A stretch of DNA of 64,000 nucleotides from Phenylobacterium sp. (GCF_016124325.1 NZ_WGNY01000006.1:1-64000), one strand, 5' to 3'. Numbered from the stretch's first letter, positions 42,398 through 52,035 are shown. Numbers and translations: made by a program. Notes: generated from the sequence alone by a model not told the origin.

Positions 42398-42424
42398 AAA
42401 AGGGCCCGCCATGGTGGCGGGCCC
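42398..42424 (-). terminator. Intrinsic terminator after the PuuD-like gene
   Basis: On the minus strand GGGCCCGCCA and TGGCGGGCCC form a 10-bp stem with a 3-base loop, followed by TTTTCG. It lies just downstream of the PuuD-like gene, and an ATG inside its right arm (42412) is therefore unlikely to be a start. Confidence 0.75.
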
Positions 42425-42449
42425 CTCCCAAGTCTCGGCGCGCCCGGCC

Positions 42450-43055
42450 TCAGCCGGCGAGCGTCTGGTTCAAGGTCATGCAGACCAGCATCGGCACCGA
42501 CAACAGGGTGTTGGTGCGCGAGAACAGCATCGCCGTGCGGCCCGCCCGGGCCTTGGCGTCGGCGTCGCCCTCGACCAGCCCCAGCGCGATCTTCTGCGCC
42601 GGCCAGATGAACACCCACACGTTCAGGAACATGATGGTGCCCAGCCACATGCCGAGGCCGATGAAGGTGTGGCCCCAGTTGGCGAAGCCCTCGGTGGCGC
42701 CCAGGGTGTAGGCCTGGATCAGAAAGCCGCGGTCCCAGGCCAGGATCACGCCCATCAGCCAGGTGAAGAACGCGCCCCAGCGGAACCAGAACAGCGCCTC
42801 GGGAGCGATGTACTTGCTGACGCCCGGCTTCAGCTCGGCGGGGATCTCCGGCATTTTCCGGATCTGCACGAAGTTGAAGTAGTAGAGCAGACCGATCCAC
42901 ATGATGCCGGCCAGCACGTGCAGCCAGCGGAAGATGGCCTGCCAGAATATGGCGTCCGTCGCGCCGTAGTGAACCCGGTAGCCCGCGATGATGACCAGCG
43001 CCAACAGGAAGCTGACGATCATCGTATTTCGGAGATTGGCGAGTAACCCAGCCAT
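42450..43055 (-). CDS. PuuD-like urate hydroxylase membrane domain protein
   Basis: A 201-residue polytopic protein with four to five helices. RWLHVLAGIMWIGLLYYFNFVQIRKMPEI is the family's N-terminal signature, and conserved histidines occur in WLHVLAG and NWGHTFIGLGMWLG. PuuD proteins oxidise urate at the membrane and carry a C-terminal cytochrome c domain; this protein ends after the membrane part. It is thus either a distinct, heme-only relative or has lost that domain. Function is not assigned. Confidence 0.7.
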   Translation of the reverse strand: MAGLLANLRNTMIVSFLLALVIIAGYRVHYGATDAIFWQAIFRWLHVLAGIMWIGLLYYFNFVQIRKMPEIPAELKPGVSKYIAPEALFWFRWGAFFTWLMGVILAWDRGFLIQAYTLGATEGFANWGHTFIGLGMWLGTIMFLNVWVFIWPAQKIALGLVEGDADAKARAGRTAMLFSRTNTLLSVPMLVCMTLNQTLAG

Positions 43056-43137
43056 TGAACTTGCCCTCTATGTCTCCTGCCCTACGGCAGAGGTATAGGG
43101 TGTTTCGTTTCAGGCTGGAAGCGAGCCGGCTTGACCC

Positions 43138-43497
43138 TCAGACGGCGATCAGGGCCGCAGCCAGCCGGCGGCCTTCCGAGGTGAGCAGGTTGTAGAGCCG
43201 GGCCGCCGAGGGCGTGTCCATGAACTCCAGCCCGATGCCCGCCGCGCGGAGCCCGTCGCGCAGCTCGCGCGGCGGCAGGGCGTTTCGGGCTCCCATGCCG
43301 ATCAGCACGAATTCGACGTCAGCCGCGCCGGCCTCCAGGACCGGCGCCAGCGCCGCCAGATCGAGCTCGGCGACGTCCGACACCGCCCAGTCGCGCGGCT
43401 CGTCGCCCAGGATCAGCACCGAGCCGTCGCGCCACGCCCCCGACAGGCGGAAGCCGCCGTCGCCGTAAGCGTCGATCTGGGGCGCGTCACGGGCCAC
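43138..43497 (-). CDS. Mth938-like domain protein (DUF498)
   Basis: A 119-residue protein of the Mth938/NDUFAF3 family. GAWRDGSVLILGDEPRDW, EFVLIGMGARNALPPRELRDGLRAAGIGLEFMDTPSAARLYNLLTSEGRRLAAALI are the family features. It starts at GTG, nine bases after secF, and the secDF-Mth938 order is common in alphaproteobacteria, where the protein is linked to respiratory complex I assembly. Function here is inferred from that. Confidence 0.82.
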   Translation of the reverse strand: MARDAPQIDAYGDGGFRLSGAWRDGSVLILGDEPRDWAVSDVAELDLAALAPVLEAGAADVEFVLIGMGARNALPPRELRDGLRAAGIGLEFMDTPSAARLYNLLTSEGRRLAAALIAV

Positions 43498-43506
43498 TTG
43501 GGCCTC

Positions 43507-44475
43507 CTAGGGCCGGGCGTTGGCGGGCTTCATCGGTTCGGCCGGCTCGTCGCTGCGCTTCACGCCCCACAGCATGATCACCGGGGCGGCCACGTAGATC
43601 GACGAATAGGTGCCGATCAGGATGCCGAACAGCATGATGATCGACAGGCCGAACAGGGTCGGGCCGCCGAAGGCCGCCAGGGCCACCAGCGCGATCACCG
43701 CGGTGAGGCTGGTGATGATCGTCCGCGTCAGCATCTCGTTGATCGACAGGTCGATCACATCGCGGAGCGGCATACGCTTGTACTTGCGCAGGTTCTCACG
43801 AAGGCGGTCGAAGACCACGACGGTGTCGTTCATCGAATAGCCGATGATGGTCAGGATGCCGGCGATGGCCTGGAGGTTGAACTCGATCCGCATGATCGCG
43901 ATCAGCCCGAAGGTCAGGATCACGTCGTGGAACAGCGCCGCCACGGCGCCCAAGCCGAACTGAAGCTCGAACCGGAACCAGATGTAGACCAGCATCAGCA
44001 GGATCGCGAGCCCGAGGGCCAGCACGCCCTTCTGCAGCAGCTCGCCCGAGACCTTGGCGCCGACGGTGTCGGTGCGGACGAACTTCACGCCCGGCAGGAC
44101 CTGCGCGAGCTTGGCCTTCACGGCCAGGGTCGTGGCGCCGTTCTGATCGTTCTCGGGGACCTGGTAGCGAACCACGGCCGACGAGGCCGCGCCGAACGCC
44201 TGCACCTGGACGTCGCCCAGCTTCAGCGTCGAGACCGCGCCCCGCGCGGCGTGCAGATCGACGGCCTTGGGCGCCGTGGTGATCTCGAGGACCGTGCCAC
44301 CCTTGAAGTCGATGCCGCAAGCGAGACCGAAGCACGGCGGCTTGAGCGGATAGAGGGCCAGCGCGAGCGAGGCGATGACGGCGACAATCGAAGCGATCCC
44401 GCCGATGACGGCGAAGCGGACGAACTTCAGGTTCGTCTGGACCGGCAGGACCTTGATCAGGGGCCAGAACGTCAT
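43507..44475 (-). CDS. secF: Protein translocase subunit SecF
   Basis: SecF with SecD uses proton flow to pull proteins through SecYEG. The 322-residue protein has TM1 near the N-terminus, a periplasmic loop beginning CGIDFKGGTVLEI, then five helices with GAVAALFHDVILTFGLIAI, IIGYSMNDTVVVFDRLREN and TSLTAVIALVALAAFGGPTLF. The conserved D-x-x-L and GYSMND motifs are present. It is 13 bp after secD in a secD-secF order with yajC upstream. Confidence 0.95.
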   Translation of the reverse strand: MTFWPLIKVLPVQTNLKFVRFAVIGGIASIVAVIASLALALYPLKPPCFGLACGIDFKGGTVLEITTAPKAVDLHAARGAVSTLKLGDVQVQAFGAASSAVVRYQVPENDQNGATTLAVKAKLAQVLPGVKFVRTDTVGAKVSGELLQKGVLALGLAILLMLVYIWFRFELQFGLGAVAALFHDVILTFGLIAIMRIEFNLQAIAGILTIIGYSMNDTVVVFDRLRENLRKYKRMPLRDVIDLSINEMLTRTIITSLTAVIALVALAAFGGPTLFGLSIIMLFGILIGTYSSIYVAAPVIMLWGVKRSDEPAEPMKPANARP

Positions 44476-44488
44476 GGCGAGGCCCTTC

Positions 44489-46093
44489 CTAAGCGATCGG
44501 CAGTGTCTTCGGTCGGGTGGCGCGGAACCACCAGGCCAGAAGCACCTGGGTGACGAGGACGGCGCTGAACACCGTGGTGACCACGCCGACGGAGAGCGTC
44601 CAGGCGAAGCCCTTCACCGGCCCCGACCCGAACTGGAACATGATGAGCGCCGCCAGGATCGTGGTGATATTGGCGTCCATGATCGTTCCCATGGCGCGGG
44701 AGAAGCCTGAGTCCATGGCGGTGGCCACGGGACGCCCGGCGCGGATCTCGTCGCGCATCCGCTCGTAGATCAGCACGTTGGCGTCGACCGCCACGGCCAG
44801 AGTCAGGATCAGGCCCACGATGCCGGGCAGAGTCAGTGTCGCCTGGGTGACGCTCATCACCGCGATGATCAGGAGGCCGTTCACCAGAAGGCCGACCACC
44901 GAGACCCCACCGAACAGCAGGCCGTAGATCAGGATCATGAAGACGATGACGGCCGCGAGCCCGACGATCGCCGAGACGCTGCCGGCCTGGATGGCGTCGG
45001 CGCCCAGCTCGGCGCCCACCGTGCGCTGTTCTTCCACCTTCAGCGGGGCCGGCAGGGCGCCGGCGCGCAGCAGGATGGCGAGGTTGTTGGCGCTTTCGGT
45101 CGTGAAGTTGCCGCTGATCTGGCCGGATCCGCCCGTGATGGCGCTCTGGATGACCGGCGCCGAGATGACCTTCCCGTCCAGGATGATGGCGAAACGCTTG
45201 CCGATGTTCTGGCTGGTGGCGTCGCCGAAGCGGCGCGCGCCCTGGCTGTTGAAGCGGAAGCTCACCACCGGACGGCCCGTCTGCGGGTCGAACGTCGCCT
45301 GGGCGCCGGTCAGCATCTCGCCGGTCACCAGCGCGCGGCGCTTGACCACATAGGCCGGTGAATAGTTGTCGGTGGATGGCAGCATGACTTCGCCCGGCGG
45401 CACGCGACCGGTCTGGGCGGCGGCGAGGTCGGCGGTCTCGTCCACCATCTGGAAGGTCAGCTTGGCCGTCTGGCCGATGATCTCGCGCAGGCGGTCGGGA
45501 TCGCTCTCGCCTGGCGCCTGGACGACGATGCGGTCCGTGCCCTGGCGGGTGATCGAGGGTTCGCGCGTGCCCAGTTCGTCGATCCGCCGGCGGATGATCT
45601 CGATCGACTGTTCGACCGCGCGCGAGGCCTCGGCGTCGAGCGCCTCGGCAACGAAGGTGATCCGGATACGCTGGTCGCCCTGCGTCTGGATGGCGACGTC
45701 CTTGCCGCCGATTGAGCCCGCGAGCGGCACGCCCAGGCCGTTGCGCAGGATGCGCGCGGCGCTGGAGACCTGTTCGGGATCGGTGATCCGCACGCTGGCC
45801 TCGCCGTTCACGGCCACCAGGTCGGTGAAGGCGATCTTCTCCTCACGCAGCAGCGTCCGGGCGTCTTCGATCGTATTGGTCAGCCGCTCCTTGCGGAGCG
45901 CCTCGGTGTCGACGCCCATCAGGAGATAGGAGCCGCCCTGGAGGTCGAGGCCCAGGTTGAGGGTCTTCTTGGGCAGGAAACCGGGCAGGTCGTCGCGCAC
46001 GTTCTGAGGCAGCACGTTGGGCGCTGCGAACAGCAGCCCCAGAACCACCGCCAGGACGACGACAACGACCTTCCAGCGCGAGAGAATCAGCAT
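44489..46093 (-). CDS. secD: Protein translocase subunit SecD
   Basis: SecD forms the proton-driven translocation accessory complex with SecF. The 534-residue protein starts MLILSRWKVVVVVLAVVLGLLFAAPNVLP, with TM1, then LGLDLQGGSYLLMGVD in the P1 head, IEIIRRRIDELGTREPSI and a C-terminal six-helix domain with DANVLIYERMRDEIRAG. ATG at 46093 is chosen over a TTG/GTG-led extension. yajC lies 22 bp upstream and secF 13 bp downstream. Confidence 0.95.
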   Translation of the reverse strand: MLILSRWKVVVVVLAVVLGLLFAAPNVLPQNVRDDLPGFLPKKTLNLGLDLQGGSYLLMGVDTEALRKERLTNTIEDARTLLREEKIAFTDLVAVNGEASVRITDPEQVSSAARILRNGLGVPLAGSIGGKDVAIQTQGDQRIRITFVAEALDAEASRAVEQSIEIIRRRIDELGTREPSITRQGTDRIVVQAPGESDPDRLREIIGQTAKLTFQMVDETADLAAAQTGRVPPGEVMLPSTDNYSPAYVVKRRALVTGEMLTGAQATFDPQTGRPVVSFRFNSQGARRFGDATSQNIGKRFAIILDGKVISAPVIQSAITGGSGQISGNFTTESANNLAILLRAGALPAPLKVEEQRTVGAELGADAIQAGSVSAIVGLAAVIVFMILIYGLLFGGVSVVGLLVNGLLIIAVMSVTQATLTLPGIVGLILTLAVAVDANVLIYERMRDEIRAGRPVATAMDSGFSRAMGTIMDANITTILAALIMFQFGSGPVKGFAWTLSVGVVTTVFSAVLVTQVLLAWWFRATRPKTLPIA

Positions 46094-46115
46094 CGGAAGG
46101 CGGCTTTCCCGGAAA

Positions 46116-46463
46116 TCAGGCCTTGGAGTCGTTGGCCGGCGCCGGCTCGCCGCGCGCCCGCACATCGGAGATCATCGACTTCACGACCTTGACGGTGACG
46201 CCGGTGGAGACCTCGACGCCCACTTCCTTGTCCTCGACACGCACGATCTTGCCGATCATGCCCGAGGAAAGGACCACCGTGTCGCCGCGCTTGACCGCAT
46301 TGATCATGGCGGCGTGCTGCTTGGCGCGGTTCTGCTGCGGCCGGATCATCAGGAAGTAGAACAGGACGACGATCGCGACGAGCGGCAGAAACTGGATGAG
46401 CATCGCCTCTGGGCCGCCGCCCGCGGCCGGCGCCGCCTGCGCCAGGACTAGATTGTCGAACAT
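46116..46463 (-). CDS. yajC: Preprotein translocase subunit YajC
   Basis: YajC is a small inner-membrane partner of SecDF. The 115-residue protein has one helix (FLPLVAIVVLFYFLMIRPQQ, about 25-44), the family hallmark, followed by MINAVKRGDTVVLSSGMIGKIVRVEDKEVGVEVSTGVTVKVVKSMI, the soluble beta region. It heads the yajC-secD-secF operon. Confidence 0.93.
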   Translation of the reverse strand: MFDNLVLAQAAPAAGGGPEAMLIQFLPLVAIVVLFYFLMIRPQQNRAKQHAAMINAVKRGDTVVLSSGMIGKIVRVEDKEVGVEVSTGVTVKVVKSMISDVRARGEPAPANDSKA

Positions 46464-46585
46464 GGCCTCTCCGAAACAGGGCGCGGCGGGCCCAGCAACC
46501 TAGGGGGTCCGCCGAAAGTCGGCGGAAGCTATGCGCAGAGGCCTCCTTTTGCAATGGAACCGGGACCGCTCTATGGCGAAGACCC

Positions 46586-47425
46586 ATGGAAAGCGACGCC
46601 CTACCGCTGCTCACCCGTATCGCCGAAGCCCTGGAGCGGCTGGCGCCGACGGCCCCCGCGCCCGTCTCGTTCGACGGCGCGCGAATGTTCCGCCACGAAC
46701 CGCCAACCGGCGCGTTCCACCCCGCGCCGGACTATCCGCTCCCGCTGGAGAGCCTGGTCGGCGTCGACCGGCAAAAGGTCCGGTTCGTCGAGAACCTGGA
46801 GCGTTTCGCGGGCGGCCTGCCCTTCAATCACGCGCTGCTCTGGGGCGTGCGCGGGACGGGCAAGAGCTCACTCGCCAAGGCGGCGTTCATGGCCGTGGCC
46901 GCCGGGGCGTCCGATCTGAGGCTGGTCGAGGTGGACCGCGACGAGGTCACCGCCCTGCCCGGCCTGTTCGACGCGCTTCGCGTGCGGCCCGAACGCTTCC
47001 TGGTGCTGTGCGACGATCTTTCGTTCGAAGAAGGCGCCGCGGCGGCCAAGGCCCTGAAGTCGGCCCTCGAGGGCGGCGTCTCCGGCCCGCCCGCCAATGT
47101 GCTGTTCATCGCCACCTCGAACCGCCGTCACCTGATGCCGCGCGGCCATGCCGAGGACCGGGGGCTGGTTGCGGCCGCCGAGGACGCCGAGGAGGAGGTC
47201 AGCGTCTCCGACCGCTTCGGCCTATGGATCGGCTTCCCGCCGATGGACCAGCCCACCTACCTGGCCGCCGTGAAGGGCTACGCGGCGCGCTATGGCCTCG
47301 CCGCCCCCGATCTGGAGCGCAGGGCCCTGCAGTGGGCGCAGCTTCGCGGCTCGCGATCGGGGCGCGTGGCGTGGCAGTTCATCCGCGACCTGGCGGGCGA
47401 ACTCGGCAAGCCTCTGCCGCTGTAG
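46586..47425 (+). CDS. DUF815-type ATP-binding protein
   Basis: A 279-residue AAA-like ATPase: NHALLWGVRGTGKSSLAKAAF holds Walker A, FLVLCDDLSFEEG is Walker B and NVLFIATSNRRHLMP is sensor 1. The C-terminal AQLRGSRSGRVAWQFIRDLAGEL is a conserved tail. The DUF815 family is of unknown function. It is divergent from yajC and convergent with dipM, a location this gene keeps in many alphaproteobacteria. Confidence 0.87.
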   Translation: MESDALPLLTRIAEALERLAPTAPAPVSFDGARMFRHEPPTGAFHPAPDYPLPLESLVGVDRQKVRFVENLERFAGGLPFNHALLWGVRGTGKSSLAKAAFMAVAAGASDLRLVEVDRDEVTALPGLFDALRVRPERFLVLCDDLSFEEGAAAAKALKSALEGGVSGPPANVLFIATSNRRHLMPRGHAEDRGLVAAAEDAEEEVSVSDRFGLWIGFPPMDQPTYLAAVKGYAARYGLAAPDLERRALQWAQLRGSRSGRVAWQFIRDLAGELGKPLPL

Positions 47426-47431
47426 GCCGCC

Positions 47432-49159
47432 CTACTTCGGCAGCACCAGGGCCGGATCGACAGGCCGCGCGCGCTCCTGAGGCGTGGGGGCGTAACGGAC
47501 CTCGAAGTGCAGCTGGGGCGCGGCGACGCCGCCTGTCGAGCCGGCCTGACCGATCTGCTGGCCCTGCTCGACCTTCTCCTGCATCCGCACGTCCACCCGG
47601 TCGAGGTGGCCATAGGCCGTCACCCAGCCGCCGGCGTGCTTGATGAGCACGAGGTTGCCGAAGCCCGGCACCTGGTCTCCGGCATAGACCACTTCGCCGC
47701 CGGCCGCGGCGCGCACCGGGTCGCCCGCGTTGGCGCCGATATCGACCCCGTCATTGCGTTGGCTGGTGCCCTTGGCGCCGAAGCCCGAGAGGATCTCGCC
47801 GCGCAGCGGCCAGATGAACAGCCCGCGGCCCATCTGGGCGATCTGGCCGTCGCTGGGGGTCGGGCTGGCCACGGGCGCGCCCGGCACCGGCCGGTAGGGC
47901 TGTGGCGACGGCGGCAGTCCCTGGGTGCTGCGCGGCGGCGGCAGGGTCTGGCCGACCGGCGGCGGCGCCTCGAACGACGAGTGCGGCCGTTCCGGCTCGG
48001 CGGCCGAGATCGGGCCCGTGTCCCGATAGCCGGACGGCAGCCGCAGGCGACGCCCCGGCGCCACGGTGGCGTTGCGGCGCAGCCCGTTGGCGGCTCGCAG
48101 CTGGTCGATGGTCACGCTGAAGCGCGCGGCGATCGCCTGCAGGGAGTCGCCGGAGACGACGACATAGGCCTTGGCCGATCCGCCCGGTCCCCGGATCGTC
48201 TGCCCCGGCTGGATGCGGTAGGGCTTCTTGAGGCGGTTGAGCCGCGCGAGCTCGGTTACGCTGCTGTCGAGACGGCCGGCGATTCCGGCCAGGGTGTCGC
48301 CGCGCTTGACCTTGTAGGCCTTGCCCGGGGTCGTGGTCGTCACCACCCGGCCCGCAGCCCGGCCCTTGAGGCCGCTCGGGGCGGCGGGGGCCTCGGCGGC
48401 CTTGGATGGCGGCGGCGGACTTGCCGCGCGCTCGACGGGCGCGGTCTCCTCGTCGGCCGCATCGGCGGTCTCCGCCGGCTCTCCGGCCCCGGGCAGCTTC
48501 AGCTTCTGCCCGGCCATGATCGAGGCGCGGCCGTCCATGCCGTTTGCCGCCTGCAAGGCCTCGACGCTGACGCCGTGGGCGCGGGCGATGCCGTAGAGCG
48601 TGTCGCCGGGCTTGACCGTGTAGGTCTCGCCGCCCGAGGCCTTGGCGGACGGCTTCGACGTCGCCGGCGTGGGCTTGGGCGCCTTGGGGTTCTTCAGCAC
48701 CTGGCCCGGATGCAGCCGATAGGGCGCCTTGAGCCCATTGGCCTTGGCCAGGTCGCTGAGCCCCACGCCCAGCTTGTCGGCGATCCCGCCGAGCGTGTCG
48801 CCCTTCTTGACGGTGTAGGTGGCCGCCGGACCCTTGGCCCGGGTGCGGGCGAAGGCGTCCTGCGCGGTCGGCGTTTCCGCGGCGGCCATGGCCATGTCGG
48901 CCTCGCTCGGAGGCGGCGGCGGAGCCGGCGGCAGCGGCGCGAGCGCCTGGGTCTCGATCGCAGCGGCCGGGCCCGGCGCGACAGGCGCCGCCGATTCCGG
49001 CGCCGCGGCGGCCATGGCCGGAGCCGCCGCCACTGGCGCAACCGGCGCAGGCGTCGGCTGGGCGAGCGGCGCGACGATCGGGTACTGCGGCGCCGCACAG
49101 GCGGTGAGCGCGGTTCCCGCCAGGAGGATCAGGGCCGTTCGCTCGAAGAATTGGGTCAT
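47432..49159 (-). CDS. dipM: DipM-like LysM/LytM division lipoprotein
   Basis: DipM organises cell-wall hydrolysis at the division site. The 575-residue protein has a lipoprotein signal (lipobox LTAC, C21), a long Ala/Pro region, then four LysM domains (about 114-155, 179-223, 281-323, 331-375) and a C-terminal LytM/M23 domain (about 445-573). The LytM site is degenerate: N469 replaces the zinc histidine (NDGVDIGA), H518 remains, and QLHFEV has Q549 for the first histidine of HxH. That fits an inactive activator of other hydrolases, as known for DipM and EnvC/NlpD. Confidence 0.9.
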   Translation of the reverse strand: MTQFFERTALILLAGTALTACAAPQYPIVAPLAQPTPAPVAPVAAAPAMAAAAPESAAPVAPGPAAAIETQALAPLPPAPPPPPSEADMAMAAAETPTAQDAFARTRAKGPAATYTVKKGDTLGGIADKLGVGLSDLAKANGLKAPYRLHPGQVLKNPKAPKPTPATSKPSAKASGGETYTVKPGDTLYGIARAHGVSVEALQAANGMDGRASIMAGQKLKLPGAGEPAETADAADEETAPVERAASPPPPSKAAEAPAAPSGLKGRAAGRVVTTTTPGKAYKVKRGDTLAGIAGRLDSSVTELARLNRLKKPYRIQPGQTIRGPGGSAKAYVVVSGDSLQAIAARFSVTIDQLRAANGLRRNATVAPGRRLRLPSGYRDTGPISAAEPERPHSSFEAPPPVGQTLPPPRSTQGLPPSPQPYRPVPGAPVASPTPSDGQIAQMGRGLFIWPLRGEILSGFGAKGTSQRNDGVDIGANAGDPVRAAAGGEVVYAGDQVPGFGNLVLIKHAGGWVTAYGHLDRVDVRMQEKVEQGQQIGQAGSTGGVAAPQLHFEVRYAPTPQERARPVDPALVLPK

Positions 49160-49265
49160 CGCCGCTCCGGAGTAGCGCTGAGAAGAATCATCGGGGCGTC
49201 AGTGGGCATGATGGCGGCGAGCCGGCGCCCCCGCCAACCCGCAATTCCGCCGCAGTGTCGAAACC

Positions 49266-49934
49266 TCAAAGTTCCTTGGCCACGCCGTCCAGGAGCGGCA
49301 CGAAGCGCACGTCCAGCAGCTTCTCGACATGGAACCCGCCCTTGCCGTCACCGGTATAGCGAACCAGGCTCTGGACGGGCCCCTTGCCGATCGGCGCGAC
49401 CAGGATCCCTGAGGGTTTCAGCTGTGAAAGCAAAGCCTTCGGCTCCTCCGGCGCCGCCGCCGTGACCATAATGCGGTCAAAAGGCGCCTGTTCCGGCCAA
49501 CCATCGCCGCCGTCGCCGAAGCGGGTGATCACATTGGTGAGACCGAGTTCCTTGAACCGCGCTTCCGCCTCGCGCATCAGCGTGCGGTAGCGCTCCACGG
49601 TATAGACCAATCGGGCCAGCCTGGAGAGGATCGCGGTCTGGTAGCCGCTGCCGGTGCCGATCTCCAGCACCCGGTCGCGTCGGTCGATCTTCAGCGCCTG
49701 GCTCATGAGCCCGACGATGAAGGGTTGGCTGATGGTCTGGCCGCAGGCGATCGGCAGGGCCGAGTCCTCGTAGGCCCGATCGCGGAAAAGCTCCTGGGTG
49801 AACAGCGGCCGCGGCGTGGTCTCGATCGCGGCCAGCACCTTCGGATCGGTCACGCCCTGCGAGCGCAGCGCCAGGACCAGCTTGGCCATCTGGGTCTCGG
49901 GCGCGCCCTCGGCGCGGTCGTCGGGCTCCGGCAT
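49266..49934 (-). CDS. pcm: Protein-L-isoaspartate O-methyltransferase
   Basis: Pcm methylates isoaspartate residues in damaged proteins, with SAM as donor. The 222-residue protein carries GQTISQPFIVGLMSQAL and the SAM site VLEIGTGSGYQTAIL, followed by RVYTVERY-like VYTVERYRTLM and ITVTAAAPEEP-type segment IMVTAAAPEEPKALLSQL. The surE-pcm pair is a conserved stress-survival unit, and pcm begins two bases after the surE stop. Confidence 0.94.
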   Translation of the reverse strand: MPEPDDRAEGAPETQMAKLVLALRSQGVTDPKVLAAIETTPRPLFTQELFRDRAYEDSALPIACGQTISQPFIVGLMSQALKIDRRDRVLEIGTGSGYQTAILSRLARLVYTVERYRTLMREAEARFKELGLTNVITRFGDGGDGWPEQAPFDRIMVTAAAPEEPKALLSQLKPSGILVAPIGKGPVQSLVRYTGDGKGGFHVEKLLDVRFVPLLDGVAKEL

Positions 49935-49936
49935 CC

Positions 49937-50710
49937 TCAGACCTTCGGCGGGACGCCGCCCAGGCGTCCCTTCAGGTCGTGGATCGCCGCCTGGTGGGTC
50001 AGGTCGATGTGCAGCGGCGTCACCGAGATGCGGCCCTCGTAGAGCGCGCGGAGGTCGGTGCCTTCCGGCGGGCTGGAGCGAAGCGGCTTGAAGCCAATCC
50101 AGTAGTAGTCCTTGCCGCGCAGGTCGGTCCGCTTCTCGGCGTGGCGCACCTGCACGTCGCGGAAGCCCTGGCGCGTCACCTCCACCGCCGTCACAGCGTC
50201 CGGCGAGCCGCTCGGGAAGTTGACGTTGATGACCACGTCCGATGGCCAGCCGGTCTCCATCAGCTGCCTGACGATGCCGGGCCCGAACGCCTCGGCCACC
50301 TCGAAGCTGGTCCCCTCCTCGTAGAAGCCCTGCTGCGACATGGCGATCGCCGGCACGCCGAGGGCCATCCCCTCGATGGCGCCGGCCACGGTGCCCGACA
50401 TGGTGACGTCCTCGGCGAGGTTGGCGCCGCGGTTGACGCCCGAAAGCACGAGGTCGGGCCTGGCGCCCTTCACCAGCTCGTGCACGCCCAGCATCACGCA
50501 GTCGGTGGGCGTCCCGGTGGTGGAGAACTTGCGCTCCGAGACCTGCCGCACGCGGATGGGCTCCGACAGGGTCAGCGCCCGGCTCGCGCCCGACTGCTCG
50601 TACTCGGGGGCGACCACCCAGATGTCGTCCGACAGCTTGGCGGCGATGCGTTCGAGCGCCTCCAGCCCGTCGGCGTGGATGCCGTCGTCGTTGGTGAGGA
50701 GGATCCTCAC
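49937..50710 (-). CDS. surE: 5'/3'-nucleotidase SurE
   Basis: SurE dephosphorylates nucleoside monophosphates with a bound divalent metal. The 257-residue protein begins [19 protein letters not shown], with D8 and D9 as metal ligands, and continues with [26 protein letters not shown], containing the conserved N and S. It starts at GTG inside the serS stop (GTGA overlap). Length is typical. Confidence 0.95.
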   Translation of the reverse strand: MRILLTNDDGIHADGLEALERIAAKLSDDIWVVAPEYEQSGASRALTLSEPIRVRQVSERKFSTTGTPTDCVMLGVHELVKGARPDLVLSGVNRGANLAEDVTMSGTVAGAIEGMALGVPAIAMSQQGFYEEGTSFEVAEAFGPGIVRQLMETGWPSDVVINVNFPSGSPDAVTAVEVTRQGFRDVQVRHAEKRTDLRGKDYYWIGFKPLRSSPPEGTDLRALYEGRISVTPLHIDLTHQAAIHDLKGRLGGVPPKV

Positions 50711-52035
50711 GCCTCACCCCCGATGTGGGTGACCCCCGGCATGTAGGGATGCAGCGCCTGCGGCACGGCGATACGCCCCCCCTCGTCCTGATAGTTCTCC
50801 ATGATCGCCACGAGCGTGCGGCCGACCGCGAGGCCCGAGCCGTTCAGGGTGTGGACGAACCGCGTGCCCTTCTCGCCGGCCTTCTTGGCGCGGGCGTCCA
50901 TGCGCCGGGCCTGGAAATCGCCGCAGTTGGAGCACGAGCTGATCTCGCGGTAGCGACCCTCCGACGGCAGCCAGACCTCGAGGTCGTACGTCTTGCGCGC
51001 CGAGAAGCCCATGTCGCCGTTGCAGAGCATCATGGTGCGGAACGGCAGCTCCAGGCGCTTCAGGACGGCTTCGGCGCAGCCGACCATCCGCTCGTGCTCG
51101 TCGTCCGACTGCTCGGGGGCCGTGATCGAGACCAGCTCCACCTTCTGGAACTGGTGCTGGCGGATGATGCCGCGGGTGTCGCGCCCCGAGGCGCCGGCCT
51201 CGGCCCGGAAGCAGTGGGTGAGCGCCGTCAGTCGCAGCGGCAGCTCCTCCTCGGGCGTGATCTGCTCGCGCACGAGGTTGGTGAGCGAGACCTCGGCGGT
51301 GGGGATCAGCCAGCGGATTTCGGGCGCCTCGCCCGCTTCGGCGACGGCGCGGGTGTTCTCCAGGCCCGGGAAGGCCACGAACTGGTCGTCCGAGAACTTG
51401 GGCAGCTGGCCGGTGCCGAACATGGTCTCGCTGCGCACCAGCAGCGGCGGGGCCACCTCGGTGTAGCCGTGCTCACGGGTCTGCAGGTCCAGCATGAACT
51501 GGCCGATGGCGCGTTCCAGCCGGGCCAGCTGGCCCTTCAGCACCACGAAGCGCGCGCCGCTCATCCGGGCGGCCGCCTCGAAGTCCATCAGGCGCATGGC
51601 CTCGCCCAGCGAGGCGTGGTCCTTGGCCGCGCCGATCGCGAAGGGTTCGCCCCAGCGACGGACCTCGACGTTGTCGTTCTCGTCCGCGCCCCAGGGCACG
51701 TCCGCGGCCGGCACATTGGGCAGGCTGGAGAGGATGGCCCGCAGGTGCTCGCCCGCCAGCCGCTCCATCTCGGCATGGTTGGCGAGGTCGGTCTTCAGCG
51801 CCTCGACCTCGGCCATCAGGCGGTTCGCCTCGGCCTCGTCCTTGCGCGCCTTGGCCTGGCCGATCTTCTTGGAGGCCTCGTTGCGCGCCGCCTGAGCCGC
51901 CTGCCCCGCCGTCTGCGCCGCGCGCAGGCGCGTGTCGAGGTCGAGGAGCTCCATCACCTTGCCGGAGGAGCCTTTCGCCGCCCACGCCTTCTCGTAGACG
52001 TCGGGGGTTTCGCGAATGGCTCGGATGTCGTGCAT
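50707..52035 (-). CDS. serS: Seryl-tRNA synthetase
   Basis: SerS charges tRNA-Ser and tRNA-Sec with serine. The 442-residue protein has the N-terminal tRNA-binding coiled coil (about 30-100, [26 protein letters not shown]), class II motif 2 ([29 protein letters not shown]) and motif 3 ([20 protein letters not shown]), with the serine-site [14 protein letters not shown]. The start is [22 protein letters not shown], the normal N-terminus. It begins the serS-surE-pcm operon. Confidence 0.97.
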   Translation of the reverse strand: MHDIRAIRETPDVYEKAWAAKGSSGKVMELLDLDTRLRAAQTAGQAAQAARNEASKKIGQAKARKDEAEANRLMAEVEALKTDLANHAEMERLAGEHLRAILSSLPNVPAADVPWGADENDNVEVRRWGEPFAIGAAKDHASLGEAMRLMDFEAAARMSGARFVVLKGQLARLERAIGQFMLDLQTREHGYTEVAPPLLVRSETMFGTGQLPKFSDDQFVAFPGLENTRAVAEAGEAPEIRWLIPTAEVSLTNLVREQITPEEELPLRLTALTHCFRAEAGASGRDTRGIIRQHQFQKVELVSITAPEQSDDEHERMVGCAEAVLKRLELPFRTMMLCNGDMGFSARKTYDLEVWLPSEGRYREISSCSNCGDFQARRMDARAKKAGEKGTRFVHTLNGSGLAVGRTLVAIMENYQDEGGRIAVPQALHPYMPGVTHIGGEA

